In this document: piece after piece, positions 33,488 through 44,765 of the stretch | Layout: every line of letters begins with the position of its first letter | How positions within the stretch are numbered: position 1 is the first letter of the stretch | Assembly (NCBI RefSeq): GCF_014633365.1 | Contig: NC_068352.1 | Location: 3,588,393-3,652,392, forward strand | Length of the DNA stretch: 64,000 bases | Reading direction: 5' to 3' | Source: Diospyros lotus | Taxonomy: Eukaryota; Streptophyta; Magnoliopsida; Ericales; Ebenaceae | Notes under the pieces: generated by a model | What the model was told of the DNA's origin: nothing | Database searches by the model: none | Seen by the model: only the letters and a program-made list of their open reading frames with translations | Made by a program: the position numbers and the translations under genes

Positions 33488-33780
33488 TGTTAATAAATAG
33501 GAACACGAAAAGAAGAAGAAATTGCTTTGTGAATATATTTTATTTCATTCAGTTTTCATATATATATAGACAGATTTACAAGATTCAAATATATACAAAA
33601 ATAGGAAACTTTGAATTCAAATATCAAAAACTTAACATCCTAAAAGATTGAACTCTTGTGGACTTTGAATTCAAGTATCAAAAACTAAAAACCAAAAATA
33701 TTGGACTGTTGTGGACTTTGAATTAAAATATCAAAAATTAACTAAAAGCCTAAAAGATTAGACTCCTTGATTTTCGTACA
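33488..33780 (-). mobile_element. Copia 3' LTR (minus strand)
   Basis: It reads TG...CA in both orientations (plus-strand TGTTAATAAATAG at 33488, CGTACA at 33780). A polypurine tract (minus-strand GAGGGGGAGTAT, about 33781-33792) abuts its 5' end, exactly where a Copia 3' LTR begins. Confidence 0.75.
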
Positions 33781-33790
33781 ATACTCCCCC

Positions 33791-33976
33791 TCAAGTTGGA
33801 GTTGGGATTGAAATATCAAGAACACCCAACTTCCGAAGTAGTTGGCGATAAGTGTCACTTCCAAGTGGTTTGGGAAAAAGGTTTGCTAATTGGTCGTTAG
33901 ATCGTAGGTAGGAAGGAGTAAGAAGACCTGCTTGAATTTTTTCTAGGATAAAATGACAGTCAATTTCAGTATGTTT
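33791..33976 (-). pseudogene. Copia RNase H C-terminal fragment (minus strand)
   Basis: The minus-strand translation reads KHTEIDCHFILEKIQAG, then LRSNDQLANLFPKPLGSD and LRKLGVLDIS, followed by TGA at 33791-33793. This is the conserved end of Copia RNase H. The frame is interrupted upstream by the 33978-35263 insertion; the preceding codons (FHEHTK) resume at about 35264-35280. It is truncated and followed by its 3' LTR at 33488-33780. Confidence 0.8.
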
Positions 33977-33977
33977 G

Positions 33978-35263
33978 TGATATTTTACTCTTATATTTAG
34001 TTTTAATGATAAAAAACAAAATTGATTTATCCCCTAAGTTATTTGTCAAGAATATGATTTTCAAACAAAAATCAATTTCAAATGAGTTGTTAAATCAAAA
34101 TGAATTATGATTTTCTATTTAAACATATTTGATGGAGATTAGTAAAAACAAGTATATTTTGATAATAGAAGATCATTTATTGAAAATCAATTGTTGAAAT
34201 TTTGATGAGGGAGGGATATATTTTGATGATGAAATTATTTTATTAACTTAGTGTTTCAAATTAATTTTATGTGATAAATTAAGCATAATAATAATTTTAT
34301 CGTTTTAATGTTAAAAAATATCTTATTATAAATTTTTGATGACATTTGATTTATTATATTTCTATTTGATTAAAATTGTTGAATGAAAATTAAATTAAAT
34401 GCCAAAATATCTTGTGATAAATTTCTTATGGCATTTTGGAATATTGTGTTTTTAATTGATTCAAAATGAATTTTCAATAAAATATTTTTTAAATAAAAAA
34501 AATTATTTTTTGAGTGCATTCAAGACAAACTGTCAACAGTTTATAAGCAACTGCCGACAGTTTTCTTTATTCTATCGACAGTTCTTCATTTCTAAGCTTA
34601 ATCTATTGACAGTTTATGTGCTTCTGTCGACAGTTTGTTTCGTAGAAAGCTTCCAACAGCTAATTTTTTCAAATTCTAACGGCTCTAAACGGCTAGTTTT
34701 TGGTTGAAGCTTGTAGGATGCCTATAAATACAAGTCAAGAATGATCTTGAAGAGGCAAATGAATGGGAATGATGTGAAGTGAGCTTGCAAAATTTATTCA
34801 TCTTCTCAAATTGTATTCGTGCTTTAATTTTTCTCTTTCAAAGGCTTTGATTATCATTTGTATTATCTTGTTCAAGCCTTGTACTTTATTTTTGAGAGAT
34901 CATTGTAACTAAGAGATTCATTTCTTAGATTCTCTCTTATTATTCATTTTTTGTATTTCCTATCTTGTGTAGCTAGAGAATCTACTTGGTTTAAGTAGGA
35001 GGTTTAGTGGTTTGAGTTCAAAATCCTTAGTGGGAGCTAAACTAGTGGATTAGGCATGATTTAAACCGAACCAATATAAATGTTTGTGTTCATCTCTTGT
35101 TTATGCTTTTTGCTTTATTTATTAATTCAAACATTTTCATAATTCTCACTTGCATTATATATTCTTATTTGTTTTGAAAAAGATTTTATGTTTTCAAGCT
35201 AATTTTTAAATAACCCAATTCACCCCCTTCTTGGGTTGGTGCCATAACATTTCAAACCTATTA
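33978..35263 (+). mobile_element. Solo LTR-like insertion inside the Copia RNase H fragment
   Basis: 1,286 bp with a perfect 5-bp duplication GTTTG (33973-33977, 35264-35268). Near its 3' end is 'aacccaattcacccccttcttgggtt', typical of a class of long Copia LTRs, and a TATA-like CCTATAAATAC at about 34720. It carries five variant CTGTCGACAG palindromes (34530-34640). The right end reads TTA rather than CA, so the exact border is uncertain by a few bases. Confidence 0.65.
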
Positions 35264-35325
35264 GTTTGGTGTGTTCGTGGAAGATAGAATAAAATGACAC
35301 ATAATGGGTCAAGACCTATCATCTT

Positions 35326-36656
35326 TGTAATACCCCATGTTCGTATGAGGATGCCGCGTAATTTTGATGAGTTTAGAATACCGAAAAATTGCCTTGATAG
35401 TAGTTATAAGTACCGAATCAATTGCAGGGAATGCCTCAAAGTGAAATTGTCTAAGGAACATGATATAGTTTCGATGAGCGTTCCAAAATAGGATTTATGG
35501 TATCAAAAGAAATCAGATCGGGAACAGTTTTCGGTACAGCTAAAATGCAGCTGCTAGCTAGGCTGCAAAACCGAATTATTGTAAGAGACTCCCGAAAAAT
35601 CAACGGAACCCTAGGGGGGCTCCGGTTTTGCGTAATGAACAACCCTTCAGTGGTTTCGGGATGAAACAATAGCCCGGTGAGGACACGGGGGCGAATCATC
35701 CTTTTTGACTAAGTTTTGAGTTATTAATTTTGAATTTTTGGTATCGTAATGCAAATTAATTTGAGATTTAAGGGCATGATTGTAATTAGGGAATTGTACA
35801 AGTGTAATAGGGATGAAATTTAGAATTTAATGTGTAATTTTCCTTAATTTAATGTGTAATATATAGTATAAAATATATGTAATATATATATATATATAAT
35901 GCGTGTGTGCGTGCGTGTTGTGTGTGCCATGCTCTGCAAATTTCCCATGCCCTGCGAGCTTCGCCCATGCCTCTGTCAATTACCCCATACCCTGCAACCG
36001 CCATTCCCTGCAATATTTGGAAGATTTTGCACGCCAAGAATGGCGTCCAAGGCTGATTTGGGGGCAGTGAAATGCCTATAAATAGGCATGAAGCTTGGCA
36101 AATGAGGAGCAGTAGGGAGATTGAGAGAGAGAGAGTTGAGTGAGAAGGGGAGCTTGGACGGAGCATGGCCGAGAGACAGAGAGTTGCACGAGAGAGGGAG
36201 GCGAGTCGGTGGCGGCCCAAAGCAGCAAGCGGCCATAGCCGCAAGGTTCAAGCGGCCATGGCCGCAAGTTTAAAAGGAGTAGGGGCGGCCGACAAGCTTC
36301 CAGCAACGATCAGAGCAGCAGCGCGGTGGCATGGGGAAGCCATGGAGGCGAGCTCGATTGAGGCCGGAGCAACGGCCGAGAAGGCTGAATGCGGCTAAAG
36401 CTGGCCGCGCACAGTTGCAGGCGGCCATGATCGCGAGCTCTGCGGCCGGGGACCCTGCTGCGATGGTAGCTCGCAGTGGCGGGCGGTGGTGCGGCCGGTG
36501 CAGCGGTTGGGGGAAGTGGAAGCGGCGGACGAAAGAGGCAGCAGAGCGCGGGTGGCGGTCGCATGAAGAGGAAGATGCAGGTTACGCAGGAGAGAGGAAG
36601 AAGAAGAAGGAAGAAGGGAAGAAAAGAAAAGAAAAAAAAAAAGAAAAGAAGAAAAG

Positions 36657-36688
<32 letters not shown>

Positions 36689-37845
36689 AAAAAGGAAATA
36701 GTGGTTTATTAATATTTTGGAGTTTTTGGCGAGAAAAGCGACCTAGACACACGTTTCGAGGATATGGCACGCATACTGAAAAAGTTGGAGAAGTTAAGTC
36801 AAGGTAAGTAAAATTTTCTAAAAAATTCTAGAAATTCAAGAATATTATTTTATGAATTGTTGTAGTGAAATATTTGAGGAAATATTTAGTTTGAATTTAT
36901 TGAGGAAAATTGGGAAGAAATAGAAAGAAAATTAAAGAAAATGCCAGAAATTATGAAAAAATAGGTTTTAATGTTTAGTTAAATAATTATGGTGATAAAG
37001 ATGCTTTAAGGCTAAAGTTAAAGAGACTTGTCGAATTTTGAGATTTGCACACAAATCGAGGCGATGCACGAGGCAAGGCACCAATATCGAGGAAGCTCGA
37101 TAAGCTTGAGAAGGTAAGTGGTACTTCCCAATTAAAGTTAGTTTTATGGAAAATGCTTTCATCATATTGACATACTCTGATATGTACCCATCACGTAGAC
37201 TGCATACATGACATGACTATGAAATGCATAAATACACGTTGATATCATTGATCACTGGCATTAAGGCCGTAGAGAGTACGAACTGTCACCGCTACTTTAC
37301 CAAGGGTGCACTCATACACCCCGGATTCGAAAGAGGTGGCTGCAAAAATGGTAGGTAGCATGAGGGGTGCAGTTGACACCTACGAGAAAAGACATTGCAT
37401 ATACACATGATATAACATTATGTACCCTTACTTAGATGGTTCATCATCTAATTTGGATTTTTGTCCCTGGAATATTCAAACGTTCCAGATGGAGATTGTA
37501 GCAGATTCGAGGATAAATGGGGCATGAAATGACACTTAGTAGAGTGCATGAAGAATGAAATGTATGTTATGTAGCCCATGTATTTAAGTTCTGCTATTTT
37601 AAATTCTGAACGTTTTTAGGAATGTTGAAGATGTAAGAATTTATTTATGATTAATGTTAAGATATCAGGTTTCAATCTTTGCTTCCGCATTTGATGTGTA
37701 TAGTGATTCTCTTTTAATATAAAGAGATGGAAATTCTGGGACGATTTCGAGGAATGATGTGGTTAAGCATTAGTTTGAAAGAAAAAAAAAAATTATCCTA
37801 GAATTATCCCAAGTTATAACGCGCCCGGAAAAGCGGGGTGTTACA
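35326..37845 (+). mobile_element. Solo Gypsy LTR B (2.5 kb)
   Basis: Starts TGTAATACCCC, ends GCGGGGTGTTACA, with a perfect 5-bp duplication ATCTT (35321-35325, 37846-37850). It contains a TATAAATA box (36077-36084), a GC-rich downstream stretch with repeated GCGGCCATRGCCGCAAG palindromes (36228-36270), a purine-rich GAA/GAAAA tract (36598-36695) and the two family hairpins (about 37437-37489). No internal region flanks it, so it is a solo LTR. Confidence 0.92.
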
Positions 37846-40089
37846 ATCTTCCCCAAACATCACTTAGGATTTCTGGGCATCCATGTGCCACTGCCACGAC
37901 TACTTTCTCTCTCTACTGCCAACCACCTTTCCTTCTTCTTCTTCTCCGTCCTTCATCGTCGATGGCTCTTGCCATCGGCTTGCATCTTTTTACGGTAGCC
38001 ACAGAGGGTGTCGTTCATGTAAGGAAGGCAAAGAAAGGAAGACCAAAAGCAGTGCATTGACGAACGACGCCATGGTCACCGCTGCTGTCAGCTTCTACTC
38101 ACCATCATCGTTGATGGCTCTAGCCGCTGTCTTGCTTCCATTAATGGCGGCTAGAGAGGCAGTCGATCGACGACCCATGTCGAGGAACAGAAAATAGAGG
38201 CATCGACTATGGTGTCGTCGACCTCTCAATGGTGAGATACAACCCATGGGCGAGAACAAGACCACAATGAATCCATGCTAATGCAATTGATCCAACCCAT
38301 GTCATGCACCAAGCTTGAAAAGTTGGCTATGGCAGGAAACGGCAGAGGACCGAGACCCCATGTTCACCAGCAACTCGAACTGACCTCCCACTTGCCATGA
38401 CAAACACGGTCATTGGGGATAACCTCAGCTTCATGGTGTGATGAACGCGGTCGCCGGCGACATTGCCAAAACCATGGTAACGACCCTTAATGGAGAAGAT
38501 AGCAAGGCCTAGAGACTGTGATAAACATGGTCGCTGGCGATGACCTCAATCATCGTGAGGATGATCGATGAGCAGCAAGCCCAGTAGCCATGACGGGTAT
38601 GGCTGCTGCCGACTGCCTCAATCATGTCTGTATTACAGCAGACATAAAATAATTTTATGTATAAAAATACCACAAGTTACAAGAACCCGTTAATACAAAT
38701 AGTCAACCACAAAGGTGTAGACAAATAAACAAAGCTTTGATACTAGTGTAGAACTTTTAATAAAATTGCAAATAGTATGTAGAATACCTAGATCGCAACA
38801 GAATAATTGAATCTAATTTATTTAATGACCTCCGTAGAAGAAAACTATAAAAGGTTTCTTATGTCTACATTAACTCTAATCTTCATTTGAAAATTGCTTA
38901 AAAACGTAAAAACTAAACCGCAATTATCAATTGTCACATAATGAACTTTAATTTAAAATATTTTATTTTTTAACTTCTATGTGCATATAATATGGACCAC
39001 ACATCATATATATAATTATAATAAAGATATTCAATAGAATCGTGACATTATACAAATCTATATATCATCATTAGAATTGTTAAGAGTTTGTCAAGATGGT
39101 TTTAAATAAATGATTTATCATAACAACCTAACAGTATTTTTATAATGATTATAAAAAGGAGAAATAAATAAGGTATGATTTAATTGAAACATTATTTTTA
39201 ATTTGAATGGTATTTATGAAAAGAAAAAAAATAATATTTAAATATTTATTTTTTTATGTAAATAAAATATATTAACTAGGAAAAGCGCACATGCATTCAC
39301 AAGATTGAGCTAGGGCATACCCCGCTAAGAAACAAGAAATAAAAACAATCCTCCTATCTTAGTTTTTATTTTTATTTTTATCATGTCATGTTGTGTCTGT
39401 GTCACCGTGTTCGTATGTGTCTAATCTTGATTTTTACGAACCTTTGGCAAATGAGGCAAGAGAGGGGGATTAAATGAGAGGAAGGAATATTTTAGTATTT
39501 ATTTGCATTCTTATACAAATAAAAAATAAATACTATTTAATCAATTTGAAATTAATGTAAATATGATAAAATATATTAACATATAGTTAATATATGTTAT
39601 TTTGAAATGCTGCAGACGACATTTCAGTTTTGGTCGTTGTTATCAACTATATATTATATTTATATATATGCATTTACATATACATATAACATGCATAAAA
39701 TAATATTAATTCTTATATATTTCAATTTGTAATTTATTTTTTCAAAATTTTAAAATTTTTTATATGAGTTTGCTTTTGGGTCATGTCAAGCTTGTGCCCA
39801 TCCAATCCATTTTTACAAGTGGAGTTGTGCCATGGGCTCCATATCCTACCTATGTGGGACACTAGGTCAACCAATTCTTAAAGAAGGAAAAGATAAGTTT
39901 TTTTTTCTTTTTTTGTAAGTAAGAATTCATTAAAAAAAATTCAAAACATCAACCGTTTTAGGTAGGGCATACCTCAAGCTTCACAAAGAAACTAAATCAA
40001 AAATGAAACAACAAGATCCAAACCACCATACTTGCAATCTTAAAAACAAAAGCCACATTTTTTCTCACCTTTCTAAGTATTATTTAGTT
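37846..40089. other. Unclassified, AT-rich intergenic sequence
   Basis: 37846-38640 has moderately GC-rich, degenerate sequence with repeated CGTCGATGGCTC-like motifs and no convincing gene. 38640-40089 is AT-rich with no recognisable element ends. No RNA gene seen. Confidence 0.5.
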
Positions 40090-40434
40090 TTTGAGGCAAA
40101 TATCAACTGGACTGTACTAGCCCAAATTAGGCTCACCCCAGTTCAGATAGCCCGAGGATAGCTCAACCCACGGCCTAATCTCAACCCGATCTTGGCCTTA
40201 CGCCAGTCTGCAACAACCATAATTACCACTGTATGCTGGATGCTTTCGCGCACATCCTCATTAATGGTAGATTCCATTCATATTTAATGAAGATCCTATC
40301 GGCACCATGCGACCATCAGAGAGCCCCGTTGGCATCGGATATCCAGTCCCATCACCATGCAACGCCCGATGCAAGTATGCATGTAGGAGGACCTCTCATC
40401 TTCCCGTATAAACCAGTTCCATCAAGAGCCAAAG
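40090..40434 (+). mobile_element. Left part of a Gypsy (Tat-like) LTR, split by LTR C
   Basis: Contains CCCGTATAAACC (TATA-like, about 40403-40414) and continues after LTR C at 42946 into 'cttgagtgtcggagtacttg' (about 43001-43020), a sequence typical of the 3' part of Tat/Athila-type LTRs. Just downstream lies a decayed Gypsy pol. Assignment is by pattern only. Confidence 0.45.
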
Positions 40435-42945
40435 TGTAATACCCAAGAAATTAGGATTACTTGAAAATAAGGGTTTTATTAGAAAAATGAAATTTCAGGG
40501 AAGATTGATATCTAAATAACCCAAAAAATTGATCGAATCGACTGCAAGGAGTGCCCTGGAGCTAAGATGCCAAAGGAAAATGATATGGCTGTGATAGGTA
40601 TTTCGAGGCATGATTTATGGCATTGAAAGAAATGAGATCCGGAATAGTTTTTGGTACAGTTAAAATGTAGCTGCCAATTATGCTGCAATATCGAATTGTT
40701 ATAAATGACTTCCAGGAAGTCAAAGAAAGCTTGAGGGGGCTTCGATTTTTCATAAAGAACAACCCTTTAGTGGTTTTAGGAAGAAACGAAAAGGTTAAGG
40801 GCCAAAATGAAGATTCGGGCCTAAGTGCAGTTTTCTGAAATTGCCAGAGAAAGGTCAAAATGATATTTTTTCAGAATCTTCGGGGGTCAAATGGATGTTT
40901 CAGGACCTAAGGGTCTTAAATACAATATTGAAAAGTGAAGGGGTTAAGTGAAATGGGCTAAAGTGATAATAACCAAAACTTGGAGGGGCCAAAATGCAAA
41001 TATGCAAAAGTTGGGCTAATGGAATTCAACCAGCACATGGCTGATCGGCCATGGCTGAAATGGACCACAGGGTTGCATGAGGGATGGTCGGGGAAGCATC
41101 TTTTGTAAAGGGCTTGGCCGATAACGGCCAATGGGTTGGCCAGAAAAGTAAAAAGAAAGCGGCCGAAAGTTAGCCGGATTTTTGCATGCCTGCAACTCGA
41201 GATTTTGGTTAGGTGAGGCTTATTCCAAGAAGATCTAAGGGAGGTAGAAGCTCCTAAGGCAATGGGTTGCTCAACCAGGGGCATTTGGACGCTCGAAAAT
41301 GCCTATAAATAGGCATTGAAGGTAGTCAAAAATTGAAAGAAATAGAGCTTCAAATCGGCCACGAAATAGAACAAATTGAGAGTCAATTTTAAGGGGATTT
41401 TGTTTCCCATAGCCTAAGGATGATTTCTGGAGAAAATGAGGTATTTTGGTTAAGGTTTGAAGGCGATTCGAGGCTTCGCCGTAAAAGGAGGCGGAGGACT
41501 AAGCCGAAGCTTTGGCCGACCGGTTAAGGGCCTTCCCGAGCTTCTTTCGAGGCACAAGAGGTACCATGGTGATCGAATGGAAGAGGGCTTGCAAGTGGTG
41601 AGAAAACCAGCATCGCCGGCATCGCTGTAGCCGGAGAAGACGACCGTCGTGTGTCGGTCACGTGCGGGTCTCCATGCACTGCCACTCTCCCTAGTGAGTG
41701 CGGGTGCGTGGCTGGTTCAAAAAATTTTGGAAAAATCTTGAAAAATCCAGAAAAATGTTTTATCGATGTCCGTGCAAAAAGTTTTGAAGTTGGGATTCTC
41801 GATATCTCAATTTTTGTACTAAAGAGCCTTATTTTGTGTGAAAATGCAACATTTGGGTAAGTCCAGTATTTTTCCCTTGAAGTTCATAGTATATTATGAA
41901 TTGTTGTGGAGTTGGATTTGTGAAAATAGTCTCGATGGTATTTATTGCGATTTTTAGAAGGAAAAATGAGAGAAAATGAAGGGAAAATAAAATAAATGGA
42001 ATATTGAGGATATTTAGTGATTAAATATCATTTTTATGATTGAGGTGATGGAGATGATGTGATTGGTGTAACTTTTGAGAGTTGGCACAAGAATCGAGGT
42101 CGAGGTGATACGTGCTTTTCAAGGTGTCTTGATCTTTGGGCAAAGGTGAGTGGTTTTCTCACAAGAACTTATATTTATGATATGATTGTTATATATGCAT
42201 GCTACTTGTAAATACAATATTCATTTTGTCATATTACATGGAAAGTCGTGATAATTACATGGCACGATATTATTGTCACATTGATATTTATGCATGGGAA
42301 TGGGATATCGCCCTAGAGTGTAGCTGTAATTCCCCTAGGGCAATGATGGAATAACGTTAGGTTTATCCTGCAGAGGTTCAGGATTTGCCTAGGATTCCGT
42401 GCCGGGCTGGTGGGCCTGGGAAGTTACATTAAGGGTAAATGTTGTTATGTCATTGCATCATGCATTCGTATATATATGTTTTGGACCCTCACTAGAAGTT
42501 TCATCTTCTAATTGGTTATGCCCTTGGAACATTCAACGTTCCATTTTAGACTTGCAGCTTAGGCAAGGAGCAGGTTGAGATGAGACGGCACGTGATGGCG
42601 TGACCGATGGATTCAACGAGCTGATTTGGATATGCTTTAGCTTATACTTTATTTATGATTAGTCTTGTTAGAATGTTTATGGAATCTCCATGTATTTTAT
42701 ATTTGAGAATATGATGTAATATATGGTACGAATTCTTTATGATATAATATAAGGTGAATTCAAGTATGTACCATATTAGGTTTCGATTATCGCTTCTACA
42801 TTGTGAATGATTTGCTGGGGGTTTTGTTTGAGATTCGGTACTTAAGGTTTAAGTTATGTACCGAGAAAGAAAGAAAAAAAAAATTATGTATATTTTGGGC
42901 CCCAGCATAGTGACACGCTCGGTAAGAGAAAAGCGGGGTGTTACA
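40435..42945 (+). mobile_element. Solo Gypsy LTR C (2.5 kb)
   Basis: Starts TGTAATACCCAAG, ends GCGGGGTGTTACA, flanked by CAAAG / CAAAA (40430-40434, 42946-42950). TATAAATA at 41304-41311. The hairpins are AGAAG...CTTCT near 42493-42509 and TGGAAC...GTTCCA at 42525-42543. Closely related to LTRs D and E. Confidence 0.88.
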
Positions 42946-43149
42946 CAAAATATGCTATTTTCTAACCTACTGATACTCTGTCAATTTGATCTCTTACTTA
43001 CTTGAGTGTCGGAGTACTTGTAGGTGCCAGCCACCCCCAGGACCAATCGTCGGAGTCCATTCTCTGTCATTGCAAGCTCACGTCCGATCGCTAACCCTTT
43101 TTTTGGGCCAGAAGGAACATCTAGGGCCCACCATAGGGCTCGAAAAACT

Positions 43150-44215
43150 TACCTACCCCATAAACCTCACCAAAACATCCCATACCAATCTCAACTATCT
43201 CTCCATAGTCCAGTTTCTTAAAAAGGGGGCATTTCCCACTAACACCAAGGAAGCTATGAAGCTAAGGAGATCGGCTTGCTTTTATGTCATGATCTGGGAC
43301 CAACTGTACTGACGGGGCTACACCATACCACTTCTCAAATGCATCGATACCAATCAGTCATACATTATGGTTGAGGTACATGAAAGGGTCTACAACAGCT
43401 ACATAGGGGGACGATCCTTAGCAGCAAAAATCTTGAGGGCCAGCTACTACTGGCCAACAATGAGGAGTGATTGCCTGAAGCACGTATAGAGATGTGAAAA
43501 GTGCCAAAAGTTTGCAAGTATGCACCATTCCCCACCGGAGGAGCTACACAACCTTGGCATTTCATGGCCTTTCTATAGGTGGGGAATAAATCTGCTCAGA
43601 CCCTTTTTGGTCGCCCCAGGCCAGCTCAAGTACATCATTGTGGCCATCGACCACATCACCAAGTGGATTGAAGCTCAGCCCCTTGTCAGTATCACTGCAG
43701 AAAGGGTTCAAAGTTTATATGGAAGAATATTGTCTGTTGATATAGCCTGCCCAAGATGCTTATGTCAGACAATGGTACCCAATTCACTAACAAGAAGTTA
43801 AAAGAATTTTGTAAAGAGTTCGGCATCCACCATACTTTCACCTCAATCAAGAATCTCTAGACAAATGGGAAAGCAGAGGCCGCTAACAAAGTCATTCTTT
43901 CTAGATTCAAAAGACAACTCGATAAGGTAAAAAGAGCCTGGGCATAAGAACTTCCAATGGTGCTATGGTCATACCACACTACGGCCTAGTCCTCAACAAT
44001 GAAAACCCTTTTTAAGTGCACATACGGAGTTGAGGCCATGATTCCAGTAGTGGTCGGAGAGCCCAACCCATTAAGATAACACTCCCAAGAGGATGCCAAT
44101 GAAGAAAAATGAAGAGCCGACCTTGACTTGCTACCCGAGGATCGGGAAATGGCACACATCTAGGAGCAAGCGACCAAACGGAGAGTGGCTCATAAGTACA
44201 AGTGATCGCTAATTA
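43150..44215 (+). pseudogene. Decayed Gypsy pol: RNase H end and integrase
   Basis: Frames in order encode FLKKGAFPTNTKEAMKLRR, VEVHERVYNSYIGGRSLAAK, YYWPTMRSDC, CEKCQKFA, then GISWPFYRWGINLL and VAIDHITKWIEAQ (first catalytic Asp), and in another frame MSDNGTQFTNKKLKEFC (second Asp) and NGKAEAANKVI (Glu). This is the Ty3/Gypsy integrase HHCC and D,D-E core. Several in-frame stops and at least two frameshifts make it non-functional. The sequence between the LTR end (about 43060) and this region is too short for gag-protease-RT, so a large internal deletion occurred. The sequence type fits the Tat lineage. Confidence 0.85.
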
Positions 44216-44519
44216 ACCGATTCCATTAATTCATTATTTATTATGTTCTCACATGGGCCTAAGCCCAAATTTTGTCTCGTACTCTTCCAGCATATGGTAT
44301 TCTCATATCAAGCCTTTGCCTATGTGTTATGTGATTACCCGTCATCAATAACATTGGAAGTCACTCAGTTGGAACATCTTTCATCTTGAAGACTTATCGT
44401 TTACCTTGGAAATTATTCATCCTGAAGACTTATCTTTTATCTTAGCAATTATTCATTTTGAGGATTATCTCTTATCTTTGGAAGACGTTCAACTCAGACT
44501 ACCTATTATCTTGAGGACC

Positions 44520-44765
44520 TGACATCTCTTTAAACCGTGCTTCAGGTATCAGACTGACGAGGTTAGTTCACCCCCAAGCGCTTGGGTCTACCTCCAACGA
44601 GTGGACTTGCCATGCCATCAATAGTTCCCTTGACCAGATAGGGATAGGGGTCAGTTCGACACTATTGGACCTTGAGTTACCTCGGTCCCATCTAAATCGT
44701 GCTTTGGGTATCAGACAGATGTGGTTAGTCCACCCTCAAGTACCTGGGTCTACCTTAGCAGCAGA
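44520..44765 (+). repeat. Internal repeat of the Tat-like element, interrupted by LTR D
   Basis: Contains 'cttgccatgccatcaatagttccc', 'ggggtcagttcgacactattggacc' and 'cgtgctttgggtatcagac'. These motifs recur at 47340-47458, 50540-51013 and 54440-54610 as an approximately 200-bp repeat. Confidence 0.65.

Noticed and set aside
36076..36807. Several overlapping 60-158 codon frames, including a Lys-rich one
   Set aside because: All fall in the GC-rich and purine-rich parts of solo LTR B. The Lys/Glu runs come from GAA/AAG simple repeats.
37468..37489. GAANNTTC dyad in the Gypsy LTRs considered as a heat-shock element
   Set aside because: Successive GAA/TTC blocks are not in the 5-bp register required for a heat-shock element. 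Arm covariation fits a hairpin better.
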